A DNA stretch of 64,000 nt from contig NC_133043.1 of assembly GCF_048771995.1 (NCBI RefSeq), positions 10,496,501 to 10,560,500 of the forward strand, given 5' to 3'. The position numbers and the translations under genes were made by a program. The stretch comes from Taeniopygia guttata (lineage: Eukaryota > Chordata > Aves > Passeriformes > Estrildidae). Shown in pieces: positions 12,689 to 23,700 of this stretch. Below the pieces are notes generated by a model that did not search any database, was not told the DNA's origin, and worked only from the letters and a program-made list of their open reading frames with translations. Numbering within the stretch: the first letter of the stretch is position 1; every line of letters starts with the position of its first letter.

Positions 12689-12710
12689 CTTTTAAATTTT
12701 TCTTCTCTCA

Positions 12711-15000
12711 CTGTGTGCTTGTCTTGCTGTATCAGGGCGTGGGGCTTTTGGGAGGGAATTTATCTCCCCCATCCTCTGGTCTGTCCCACCAGGGGATGGA
12801 TCCCAGCTAAGCTGAGGGGGGCAAATATCCCCCAACACTCCCAGCTGCCACCAGGGTTGGGTATAACCACAGCAAATGTGTATTTACATGAGATGAAACA
12901 ATTCAAATTATACTGCAATTAGTGCTATTTACTATTTTAACAAAAATATGGGTTTGCTGTTTCTTTTTAACTCCTTCTACCCAAGTCCTAATTTTCATGA
13001 AACCTGTGAGAACTTAAGAATCTTTGAGATGCTTGAAATCCTTTGTCACCCTTGCCCAGCTGCTTAAAAGAAATTAATCCAGAGCCAAATAAAGACACAG
13101 CCGCACCCATGGCAAGTCTGGATGGCAAAAAACAAATCCTTGGTGCTGCATTTAAGAGGAACAAATAGGATTTTTTGAAAATATGTAATACTAAAAATTT
13201 TTTTTTTAAATATGTAATGACTCCCCAAATGCAAATGTGGTGGGAAGTGGGAGAGATCCATGGTGGGAATGCCAGAGCCCCTCTGAGCCAACACAAGAGG
13301 TCACACAAGAGCCGCGAGCGGCTCCCGAGCGCCGGGATCTGCTCCAGAACACCGCCAGCTTTTTTCTTTAATATCTCCTTATCCTGCCCTGGGTGTTCCT
13401 CCCTCTGCTCAGTGGGAGCCTGGGAGGGTCTGTCACCGCTGGTGGGACAAACTCGTGTCCCCACAGTGCCGGAACCGCCCGTGGGACATCGCGGCCTGAG
13501 GTGCTCCAGCCGCTCCGGAGGCCTCAAACACACTCAGGCTTAAAAGGATGATGATGCTCAATCATTTTGCACATTTGCAGACTCAGTTTTAATGGAAATG
13601 TGAAAATCACCCCCACCTGCAGACAGCAGCCAGGTTTCACCTGGGATGGGTGAAACGGGTCAGACATCAAAGCACCCACACAGCTCTGCTGTGCCATCCT
13701 GATCACCCTTTTTTCAACTATTTTTAGCTTTAACCTTATGGCACCTATTGATGGGTGAAAGCAATCAGCAGCAGAGCCCAGCATCCTGTGCTCTTTAAAA
13801 ATAGCAAAGCATGGAGAAAAGATTTAGTCAAGCACATGATGTGACCATGACAGCCTTGGCCTTCAGGGACATCTCGTGGCTAAACACACCAGACCCAAGA
13901 AAAGAATTGTGTAGAGGCTCTGAGCAGGAGGGACATTTAAACAAAAAAAAACCTACGAAAAATTGTAGTATCTTCTCTTTAACTTGCTCATTCCAGCCCC
14001 AGCAATGTACATTTTACTGAATATCCTGAGTTGGAAGGGACCCTCAAGTCTCCGGGAAAGGACTTCCTTACTTACCTAGAACTGGGACATTCTTACCATA
14101 ATCACAAAAAATTAGGAGAAATGTGGAGCAGACAGGATTGGAATAATAGTCTACCTTTAGACCTCTTTTGTTAACAGGAAGAAAAATTAATATTGTCTTT
14201 GGGCATTCCTCACTATTTATTTCAAACCAATACAATTCAAACAAGCACTCTAAGATAAATCCTTAAATGAAGCCCTTCATTTAGCAGAATTATTTTTTGA
14301 TGCACAGGATATTGTGTTATAAAAACATGACCTAAGAATATATCCAGTATTCAAAGTACCTGCTGCATCCCAGAGCTTTTCTGGAAAGGTCCATCTGAAA
14401 TGTTTGCTGTCTGCTTTATTTAGATTCAGCCTACTTGTTGCACTTCTAAAACCTAGAGGCACAGAAAATACAGAAGCAAGTGCTTTTAAAAACATTTGCC
14501 TTGGGAAGACAAATCCCATCTCTGTACTGCAGCAAGCATTAGGAAAAAAGCACTATCCTTACTCCTGAGAGGAATCAGCCTCAAGAGCTGCAATTAGATG
14601 GAGTGGAAAAAGAAAAGACTAATTGATATGCTTGCTTCCCAGACAGAAACACATTTTTAGTTCAGCTTGTCTATATTTTATGCTCCAGGGATAGGACCAA
14701 AATTATGTATTTCAATGTTCTAAGCTGAAAAAAAATCACAATATATTCTTAAACCCCAGAACAGCAAAAGGGAAAAAGAAGTTCTAGCTATTGACCAAAA
14801 TTTAGACAGAAATATATTTTTTCCATACTAAAAAATTAATAATTTGGATTACAGTCTTTCTTACTGCTTTTAAAGCATTGGCTGAGCAGACATGAGGGTA
14901 CTAAGCTTCAACTCAGGATCCTTTTTGTCAGGAGTGAGCACAGGGTCAGTCCCTGACTGCCCTGCCCAAATGATGGGGGAAAAAAACAACCAAGAAACCA
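12711..15000. other. Intergenic gap between convergent HLF and MMD
   Basis: This is about 2.3 kb with no coding exon recognised. HLF reads towards it from the left and MMD from the right, so it should contain both termination zones. A GC-richer patch lies at about 13300-13520. A short sequence at about 14018-14056 (TCCTGAGTTGGAAGGGACCC) resembles the 3' end of an old CR1-type LINE. Confidence 0.6.
14018..14056 (-). mobile_element. Possible short CR1 3'-end fragment
   Basis: The motif GAGTTGGAAGGGACCC resembles the sequence next to the 3' terminus of CR1 LINEs read in reverse complement. Only about 40 bases are recognisable, so this is a weak call. A repeat-library search would be needed to confirm it. 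Confidence 0.4.
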
Positions 15001-16815
15001 AGAGTTTCCAAATTGCACCAAATGTTTATTGTAAGTCTAGTACATTCAATATCATATTGACTAGAATACAGGAATTCAAAATATTTTTGGCGAATTGAAA
15101 TTTTTTAAAAACCATTTCAAACACTCCAAAAAGCAAATGCCATGAAAAATTAACTTAAAATTAAAACAAACATATTCAAGCAATAGTTTAATTTTTGACT
15201 ACAGAAAACCTTTACATGTATTTTAGTGATTTTAGCAGTACTGCATTTCAACAAAATATGTGGACTCACAAAAAGTGGAAAATATTAAAACAGACAATGT
15301 TAAAAAACGGAGGCATCCAGATCTCAAGACTGTTGTAGCAGAATCACCTGCCCAGCTGTTCCCTTTGCTCTCTTTTGGGGCAGTTTGAGTTTGCTGTGGT
15401 GCTGCCACTGCGCTGATCACCTGCTACCACCACACAGCAATTCTTCAATGTCATGGATTTAAAGTTTGTCCCTCTGGTAAATTCCCTATACAAATGTAAA
15501 TATTCTAAAACTTGTGGCCCTCTGGCAAATCTGAGTGGAACAGGACCTTTGAAACATCCCTATCTTGCTATTTATTGTTTGCAGACAGGCAATATCCAGA
15601 ACAAAATCTGAAAGGCAACACATTTTGGTTTTGTTTTTAAATACTGACATGTAAAACTGAGTAAATTAGAAAAAGGATAAAGTCAATCTTAATATAAGAC
15701 ATTCATTACATAGTGGGACAGGATACAATTATTGGACAAACAGGATTAAATGACTCTTGCACACTGGTCATTTGAGCACGTGTCCTACAGTCACATTTGC
15801 TACCACAGCTGGATTTCCCGTGCAGACAGACAGTAACAGACCAGTGGGGCTCTGTGTGAAGTCCCAGGGTGACAAGGGACACCCTGCCAAGCTCTGCTCC
15901 CTGCCAGGCTGTGCTGGTGTGTGCACAAGGGCTGGGGAATGATGGCCCTGGCTGGGATGGGGACATCCCCACGCCAGCCCCAGCCTGGGCAGCAGGGCAC
16001 AGCTGGGAACCTGGAGGAGAAAATCACCTCAGCTCTTCCTTCCACAGCTCTTCATCACAAATAAAGCCAGATTAAGGTCTGGTTCAGTGGTACGGAAATG
16101 AGCAGAATGCTGCCATGTTAGAACTCAGCAGAATCACATTTAGCTTGTAAAAGTGGTTATAACAATTACAGCTGCAACACAAACTTCGGAAGAGGTACAA
16201 TGTTTGCTCCTCAGAACAGGGTGTGGAATGTTAACCATTTCTTGCAAGAGTTTGCAACATGAATAACTGCATAGATGACAGTTGTGTGTCTTCAATTCAA
16301 TAAATGTACTTTCAAATTTTACAAAAAACACAGAAAAGTTTCTATAAAAGTCACATTATACCAAGATAATGGGTGGTAAAAGTAGATTAGCTGTCTCTGA
16401 TTCATGTTTAAGAAATGACTCGTGGAAAGGTGATAGAAATCAATTTCATGTCAAGAGCATTACGTTTTCACTATTGCACTGACTTCACCATTTGAATCAC
16501 TAATTTAGAAAAATTCACATAGTTAAAAATTGTAAAATTAAACTAGCATACAAAATTTGTTTGTAAACATCAGGTAGCCAGTTCTGCTAACGTGGAATGG
16601 ACTCTTGGTTACTGCAGTACAGTATCTTGGTTATTTACAGCACTTGCCATGTGATGGGAAATGGCAGGACACAAACATCAGTTCACAGTAATTGTGTTCA
16701 CAGAACTACCAAAGTCAGTGCAGTTTTGCTGTGCAATTTTTCCAATTCCCCCAAATTCTTTAAGTCAAATAATACTGTTACAGAGGCCAAGTGCAGATTA
16801 TTGTTTTGTATAATC
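15001..16815 (-). other. MMD: MMD 3' untranslated region
   Basis: About 1.8 kb of AT-rich sequence lies downstream of the MMD stop on the minus strand. A minus-strand AATAAA (TTTATT at 15025-15030) is followed on that strand by a T-rich element (TTGGTTTCTTGGTTGTTTTT), giving a plausible cleavage site near 15000-15015. Another AATAAA lies at 15571-15576. The total agrees with the roughly 1.8 kb MMD 3'UTR known in mammals. A GC-richer island at about 15840-16020 gives short open frames on both strands that look like chance. Confidence 0.7.
15025..15030 (-). terminator. MMD: MMD poly(A) signal
   Basis: The plus strand reads TTTATT, which is AATAAA on the minus strand. The minus strand then reads CATTTGGTGC and a long T/GT-rich stretch down to 14980, as expected for a downstream element. 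It is the most distal good signal after the MMD stop. Confidence 0.65.
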
Positions 16816-17016
16816 TCACAAGTGACGAATGATGTCTGCAGGACTTCTGTAAAGGTACTTCCAAATGGCATAGTAATGGACAGCAGCTGCTGTGGCCACG
16901 AAGAGGTGCCAGATGGCGTGGGCAAAGGGGATCACTCCATCACTCTTGAAGAACACCACGCCCAGGCAATAGATCACACCTCCCCAGGCCACCTCCTGCA
17001 GTCCCTCGGTGTTGCT
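16816..17016 (-). CDS. MMD: MMD exon 7 (terminal coding exon, PAQR helices 6-7)
   Basis: This is the last coding exon of MMD (monocyte to macrophage differentiation associated, PAQR11). The minus strand runs from the acceptor CTGGCAG into [13 protein letters not shown] and ends SPADIIRHL followed by TGA, giving 66 codons plus stop (residues 174-239). It holds hydrophobic segments [10 protein letters not shown] (helix 6) and [16 protein letters not shown] (helix 7). The H206-xxx-H210 pair (HAIWH) is the third conserved PAQR motif and, with His81 and Asp101, a candidate zinc site by analogy with adiponectin receptors. It joins exon 6 in phase 0. MMD is reported to be a Golgi-associated PAQR protein in mammals. 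Its enzymatic role is less certain than that of other PAQR members. Confidence 0.96.
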   Translation of the reverse strand, partial: SNTEGLQEVAWGGVIYCLGVVFFKSDGVIPFAHAIWHLFVATAAAVHYYAIWKYLYRSPADIIRHL

Positions 17017-17746
17017 CTGCCAGGGAACAAGGACAGGTCAGGGGCATTTATGTGTATTTATGGACAAACTACAAAGTGCTTTCTTCCCCCAGGGAAAGGG
17101 AGCTGGCTGTGACAGCTCAGAAAATGTTGGGTGGGACAGATGGACAAGTGAGAAATGCAATGTATTTATATTACACTTTGTGAAATGCACAATAATGTCT
17201 TTATATACTATGTCCCCATAGCACTGGAGGAATTATACTGGGACAACTCAAGAACTAAAACAAGATTGATGGTTTGCTTCATCAGCAGAGCAGACAATCA
17301 TGGAGATAAAGAAAACCACATTATTCTGTGGAAGTGTGAGTTTAGTGCAGCTCCTCCCAGCAAGACTTTGATACAGCCAGTTAAGGCATTAACTTGAAAA
17401 TATGTCAGGTTTCTATTAGCTGCAGAGAGGGTTAATCCACATTATCTAAAATGTGCAACTATAAATAAGTTTGGAGTAGGATCCTTTTCAGATGCACCAA
17501 GAAACCCAGGCTCTCTTTATCTACACAGTGCAGCCCAGACTGAACAAAACAAGGTAGTATTTCACTGAAATGTGAACTATAAATCCAAACCATAAGTGCT
17601 TGTATTTGGTTGCTCTGCAAAGAGCATTTACAAATACAGTGTACTAAAATGAACATCTCTGCAGAGGAAAAAGCTGCACTGGAATTTAAGCTGGTTATAA
17701 AAGGCAAGTTTTGTTTGTTTGCACTGTTAATAGTCACATTCCTTAC

Positions 17747-17816
17747 CATGGATGTCACTACCAGAGCAGGAGAAAATCCCATCGCTAAATAGAAAAAGAG
17801 TTCAACGATCTTATAC
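17747..17816 (-). CDS. MMD: MMD exon 6 (PAQR helix 5)
   Basis: This 70-base exon on the minus strand lies between the acceptor TTTTTAG and the donor GTAAGG. Its first base completes a lysine codon begun in exon 5, and the exon then reads YKIVELFFYLAMGFSPALVV and TSM (residues 150-173), ending in phase 0. It supplies the fifth membrane helix. The sequence is nearly identical to mammalian MMD. Conservative changes such as Ile for Val at residue 153 fit an orthologue in another vertebrate class. Confidence 0.95.
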
Positions 17817-18239
17817 CTAAAAAGGAACAATTTGAGTCGTTTAAGGAGGTGTACAAAAGGATGAGCATTTCCTACAATAGCAAAAAAGAGTATTTTAAAT
17901 TATGTGTTGGTATGGGGTCATTATTCAAAAAGCTTTTCATGCAGATAGATAACCAGTGTTTTATGACAAAATTAAAACTACTGTATATCTCTGCATTGTA
18001 GAGTTGCAGGCAATACCTTCTCTAAATACTGCCTAGACACCTTCACTTGCAGTAAGTACCAGTGAGAATAAAACACTGAGACAACTTAAATGTTCTTATT
18101 TGATGAGAACCTTGGTATTATCAAAAAAAAAACAAAAACCAACCAAACAAACAACAAATAAAACCCCAACCAAAAAGTTTGGTCTTGTTCTCTGAGGATA
18201 ATTTTTAGTTTAAAGTTAAATGCAAAGAATAGTTCTTAC

Positions 18240-18341
18240 TTTTCATGGTAGAGAAATACATAAAGGGTTCCTCCAGCAGCCATCAGCCAGATAAACCATC
18301 TCATGTGAGATGCCAGAGGTCCCAGCTCACGGAGATTTAAC
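18240..18341 (-). CDS. MMD: MMD exon 5 (PAQR helix 4)
   Basis: This 102-base exon on the minus strand has a CCTCCAG acceptor and a GTAAGA donor. It completes Trp116 and encodes [20 protein letters not shown] followed by [13 protein letters not shown] (residues 116-149). Two bases of Lys150 are left for exon 6. The segment [19 protein letters not shown] is the fourth membrane helix. All residues match the MMD family closely, and the paralogue MMD2 would be expected to differ more. Confidence 0.95.
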
Positions 18342-18745
18342 CTGGAGGCATAAAGGTTCCAAGAGAAAAAAGTGATGAGTAAACAGACCACACTGACAAA
18401 AGAACAGTAGGGATTAATAAAAACATATAAATACTCAGAGCTTTAGCTACAGAATGATGGGGGAACAAACACTGGGACATTCTATCCACAGAGAGGCTGA
18501 AGGTGTTTGCACTGATGGGTGGAAAGCATGAACTGAGGTATGTGGAATATACAGAAACTACCTGCTGCTGTTTTCTAGCATCACTCTCTGTTCAGCACAG
18601 CACAGGAGATGACATTACAATGTCTGTCACAACACAGTGTGGTCAATTGCATCTAAGAAACCATCTAAAGATTTTGGAAAGCTGCAAGGACAAACTGTTT
18701 ATTTTGGAAAAGCTTTGATTCTGCAGCTGTGTCCCCATTTCTTAC

Positions 18746-18820
18746 CACGGTGCGTAGGATGCCGCAATGAAGACATAGATCATCATTCTGTCACACATGT
18801 GAAAGCAATGCTCCATTGTC
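18746..18820 (-). CDS. MMD: MMD exon 4 (PAQR helix 3, conserved Asp)
   Basis: This 75-base exon on the minus strand runs from CTCCCTAG to the donor GTAAGA. It completes Arg91 and encodes [20 protein letters not shown] and SYAP (residues 91-115), with two bases of Trp116 at its end. Asp101 in the HMCDRM stretch corresponds by position to the conserved Asp of the PAQR second motif. The hydrophobic run [14 protein letters not shown] forms helix 3. Confidence 0.95.
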
Positions 18821-19557
18821 CTAGGGAGAGAGACACAGAACAGGTACCATGATGCATTTTGGGAAGATTTTTGCATCATCTCGCTTTCCTGACATGCTTT
18901 GGAATTACTCTGGGGAAAATACCATCACCTCCATCCCTCTTACAACTGTGTGGAGGAACTGAGACACATAAGAGCTGAGCACTTCTCCAGCTCTCTCCCC
19001 TTCTCCACCCCACCCTGTCACATCAATTCTGCCTAATCCAGACACTCTTACTATTCAGTGACTACTGGCTATGTCCAATATATGGCCCAGAATTATTTAG
19101 GGGGTCTTACAAGGGATAAGTAAAATAAAATAAAAATAATAAATCCCATGTCAGTTTTGCTATTGCTGCCTTGGTCCCAAGGAAGTTTCCTGCTGGTTAG
19201 CTGGGCATTGACAAAAGCTGTGTTCCTCAAGGCACCTGAGCATGCCATAGTGCCAGACAGTGTCTTCATGTCTGCAATGGGATATTTTCCATCAGCCACT
19301 CACATTATGCTTTTTCCATTCTGTTTCTGGATTAAGAGCCCCTAGAGCCGACCAAAACACATTTTCTTTGTGACAAGGCAGCAGCCATTCACATTCACTG
19401 GTACATGAGCTTGGCTCACTATTTCTTCCAAAAAAATCAACGGTGCTTTTATCATGATTCAGTAGAAAGTACCACTCCAACCTCCTGTAAAATTGGTTTT
19501 GACTGAGAAACACAATGGGGAAACATCAGGAGGAAGTGAAACATTTTCTCCTGCTAC

Positions 19558-19718
19558 CTGAGGTGACTCTTTTTCCAGGAAACGATGTGGAAGACGGTGG
19601 AGACGATGAAGAGGGCGCAGAGCCCCACCCCGTACATCCATGCTGTGATCTTCTCCCAGCGGTCGTCGGAGAGCCGATGGAGGAGGGCACTGCCCACGAT
19701 GGCAGGAACAATCAGGAA
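19558..19718 (-). CDS. MMD: MMD exon 3 (PAQR helices 1-2)
   Basis: This 161-base exon on the minus strand follows the acceptor TTCTGGCAG and precedes the donor GTAGCA. It encodes FLIVPAIVGSALLHRLSDDR (residues 38-57), then the second membrane segment WMYGVGLCALFIVSTVFHIV (residues 64-83) and SWKKSHL, ending with two bases of Arg91. Ser77-xxx-His81 in STVFH is the conserved PAQR motif that carries one putative zinc-binding histidine. The donor GTAGCA is weaker than the other donors in this gene. Confidence 0.96.
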
Positions 19719-20085
19719 CTGCCAGAACAAAAGGCCACTGTCAGGCTCTGCCCTGGTGCCAGCCACAGAGCAGCACCAGCACGCAGAGCCCAGCCCCACA
19801 CAGAGAGTTTTCTCATTTACTTAAGCTGACACATCAGTACCAGGGAAGGTTACCAACTCCTCTAGCCATGACAGCAAATTCTTTTGTCTAATTTTATAGG
19901 TATTATCAGTGGTTTTATTTTCACATTCTGCCTTATGTTTTAAAACCATGTTAATCTTACGCTAAGCTTGACTTTAAACCACCTCTTGTGCATAGACACA
20001 GAGCACAAGACAGACCAAAATAAACTCGAATCCCAAATGAAAAAACAAAGCATTTAGCAAAGTGCAGTTGCAAGAATTAGGCAAC

Positions 20086-20752
20086 TATGGGAATCCAGGG
20101 CATCCCTCTGGCTGCCTTGGAAGGCCTGGGACCCTGGCAGGGGTCAGGAACCCCCCTGGACAGAGCCCCCACAGACACTGTCTGTGATCTCTGCCCATGG
20201 AAAAGAGTTTTCAATCTTACAGGATGAATTACCAGCTCTGAGTGTTTGATATAAGTAATAATTAAGTGTGGCACGGGTGCAAAAGTAAAATTTTAGGATT
20301 CTGGATAAGGGGTCCAAAGGGGACACGATGGAGGAAATTGGGTGTGTCTTGTCCTTTTTCTCCTTCTTCATGCCCTCCATGTTTCACTGTGGTGTTGGCA
20401 TTTTTCTGTTGGTTCAGGCTGGGGACACACTGTCCAACGTAGGTGACAGATATTGTCACGTTATTGTAAATCCAGCACAGGTAGTTTGTGGTATTTAATG
20501 TTTGTACCATCCCACTGAGGGCAGAGCCCCACACGCTGCCCTGCAGGACAGAGCTGCGGCAGGGCAGCAGAACATGTTAGAGATAAACAGAATAAACAAC
20601 CTTGAAACAGCACAGACCAATTATGGCTTCTTCTTTGGCAGCGGGGCTGACAGACAGAGACTTTCTACAATCTGGGAATCATCAATACCTCAGATCCCGA
20701 CAGGCAACAGTTTTGCAGACCTTGGGTTTAAGCTACCACAAATAAATTAGCT
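20086..20752 (-). mobile_element. Dispersed repeat, copy 1 (probably LTR-element derived)
   Basis: About 650 bases in MMD intron 2 are repeated at 58486-59125 in the same orientation with only scattered substitutions and small indels. Within the shared block, most of the sequence can be bounded by TG (20088) and CA (20709). Similarity continues weakly to about 20752. I found no clear target-site duplication. On the minus strand the block holds a 90-codon open frame (20262-20534) starting MWGSALSGMVQTLNTTNYL, with several N-x-T sequons. A frame starting with the same roughly 70 residues recurs in copy 2. The length and the possible TG...CA ends suggest a solo LTR or ERV fragment of songbirds, but the family was not identified. 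Confidence 0.6.
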
Positions 20753-23700
20753 GCAAACTTCTCTCATGAATAGATTTTTAATGCACAAAGATGTTCTTCT
20801 AATGCAGCATATCCAACTCTGTTTTCCTTCCCACCTCCCTCTCAAGCATTTCTAATTCACTTCTTCAAAACAGGCCCTGTTCAAACATCATGATAAAATT
20901 ACCATGCTTGCATGAAGCATCCAAGAAGTGACTGCAGGCTTTAAATGCATATGTTTAAAACTACACTCCCTTCCAGAATAAAATATGTGATGTACCTCTA
21001 TCTCCTTCAGGAGAAGGCAAAAAAAAAGAGGAGGAAGAAGAAAAAAAAAAACCAAACTAAAAAACACCCTATGTCCAACAAGTATTTAAAGAAGAGAGCT
21101 CACTGACTCAGATATTTCTACCCATCTCCTTCCACTATCAAGTCAGCCTTCTAAGTTACAAACACTGCACACATTCCCTTCCAGGCCCTACAGCATGTCT
21201 AAGGTGCTAATTTGTTCCCCTGAATTGCAAACGAGTTTCTCAGGGTTAAATTCTTGATAATTTAAGCCAAGTCTCATATGTTAAACAATAAAGCCAGGAA
21301 CAAACCATGTTTAAACAAATCTGGCCACTTTGCATTACAGGTTTGATAGCTCAGACTGCAGAGTTCTAGTCTAGCCTGACCCATCTGTCCTTTATCTAAT
21401 TACAGACCAGAGGAACTCAAGGCTCTGCTCAGTGCAGAGAATGCAGAGCAAACTGAATGGATCTGAGAATAACAAAAAACAAGTGGCTTTTTCTTCTGAC
21501 TTTGAAGTACATCAGCTGTAGCTTCATTACTATTCAATTTCCTTATGTTTTGCAAAATGTAGTATATTTGTGCCAAGAGCTGTAGAGCCATGGAAATGAA
21601 AAGTATGGCATCGATACACTCACAACATCAGGACTAGAGGTGAAAACACTTCCTGAGCTTTGTAATGGAACTATGGAAGTTGACTTGGTGCACTTTAAGG
21701 CCAGAAATAGTCTGCCAGCCTGGCTTCTCATTCATCACCAACCCTAAGTTTCCTGCACACACCCTGGCCAGCCCCCAAATTCAGGGAAGGCTGGAATGTG
21801 TCACTCCAGATCAGTCACTCCTGTTTCCCACACATGACACACGGTGTGAATGAAGCGTGGCTGGAGCCCCTGGCACAGCCAGGAACTGAGGAGATGTGAC
21901 AGCTGCTTCATTTCGTTTTTGCAGGGGACAGGAGGATACTGAGCCCCAGAAACTGTGGTGTGGTCATGGCTCTAAGCTGTACATCCCACTCTATCCACAT
22001 TCCTCAGTTTCCTTCCCAATTTTTGGTGCAAATTTCAGTTTTGACTAAACTTAACTAGAAGAACTAAAGAAGAACTTGACTAGAGAACTAAAAGTTTTCA
22101 GAGAAATTAAATACCTATAAATACCAGGTAAAACAGCAAATTCCTACTGATTCCCTGTAACAGCCTAGGCATGAGCTGCTCAGGGACTCTGACAGAGACC
22201 ACTTCCCATGAAAAGAGCCTTCTTTGACATTTAGATATTACACAGAATAACCTGCCTTTCTCACACAGAGACCCCAGCTTTTTACTAATCTCCTCAAAGG
22301 AATATTTCACAAGCTAAGCTGTGACATGGGATGCTAAAATGGGCCAAAACAAAGTTCAGTGTCAATCACTCTTTCTGTAATTACTGTGTATAAAGTGATA
22401 CAATTAAAACAAAGAAGCAATTCTCTTGTCCCTCTTTATTTGCACCTTCAGAATCAAGAGTACAGCACATGAATGAAGACTTTAATCCCTTTTTTCCTTG
22501 TCCTGCTTTAAAAAACAATTCTACCTCTCACAGAGAAGAACACTGTATTCCATGAGAAGGACTGATTTTTTTTGCTAAGTGTTCTTTTACGAACCCTTTT
22601 CCTCTGTGCTTGATAGGCACCATGGGAACAGACGCAAACAAGAGATGTTTTATTGCTTTTATTTTTTTTTGGCCAAAAATAGCTAAATTAAATACAAAAT
22701 CCAGAAATGATACCCTGCTGTTCCAGGTGACTCGATGAAGTTGTTCAGATGGCAATGCCATAACAGGTAACATACGGTACACTGGGTTTTAGCCATCTTA
22801 CAACAGAAATACAAAACTTCAGCTCATAAAAAAGGCAATTTTTCCCAGGTTCATTTGAAAAAATCACTTGCACAAGAATTGCATTTTAATCTCCAGTTTT
22901 CAGAATGGAAAAGCCATTAATCTGTCCTTTAAAAGGAGGGGAATTTACCAAAAAAGCAGTCAGAGAATCAGAACTAACAGAATGAGTGGGATTGTGCTGT
23001 GTCATTTTACAGCGTGACAAAGCATTTCTTAGTTGCCAATATTCCTGGAAAAAAACCAAAACTCCAGCTACAAGTCACAAAATCTTTGCTTATTTCATCA
23101 TTGAGTGCAAGTCTTCCAAATGAATACCATCAAACCCAGTAAGTTAATGTACTGTGAGCAAACCCAGAACTGTGATGTGCCAATTTACTAATTTTAGCTC
23201 CGTGATTAGTCCTGGCTGCATCAGAAATGGGGCTGGAAGGGAGATCTGCAGAACAAGAGAGAAGGCAACAGTTTCCTAAGCTTTCTAGAGAAATGCCAGA
23301 ACAAAATGAGAGAATGAAGTTAAAAGCTCTTTGCAATAAGGAGGAAGATAAAGGATTAAAATATGTTTATTTACATCTACAGAATAGTTTTCAGCACAAC
23401 CTCTGTGTGGTGTATTTTGGGAAACCAACTACCACAAACCCTGCTGTCACAATAAGTAAAAACCCTTAAGGCACAAGGAAAGAGGCTGACACAATAAGCT
23501 GTGAACCTGATCAGGGTTACTTCAGCGAAATTACACTCTCTGGTTACAACTGACAGAAAAATACCCAGTACCTTCCACCTGCCTGGGGTTGCTTAGGATA
23601 CTGCTCAGCATTTTACCTGTATTTTTTCCATATTTCTCCAGACAATCTCTGCCACAGAGAGCTTTAAAAACCTGCTGGAAGTTTTGCTTTTGTATCTAAC

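Larger units (their letters stand above)
8815..12710 (+). other. HLF: HLF 3' untranslated region
   Basis: About 3.9 kb of non-coding, mostly AT-rich sequence follows the HLF stop. The length agrees with the long HLF 3'UTR known from mammals. It begins with a T-rich tract (8838-8885), then a GT-rich stretch (about 9040-9145) and an A-rich tract (9337-9378). AATAAA hexamers occur at 9451, 9999, 11008 and 12683. The last is followed by a T-rich and TGTGTGCTTGTCT-like element, which suits the main cleavage site. Several ATTTA-type motifs and long AU-rich blocks between 10.0 and 10.8 kb suggest control of mRNA stability, which is inference. There are no convincing open frames. Confidence 0.75.
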
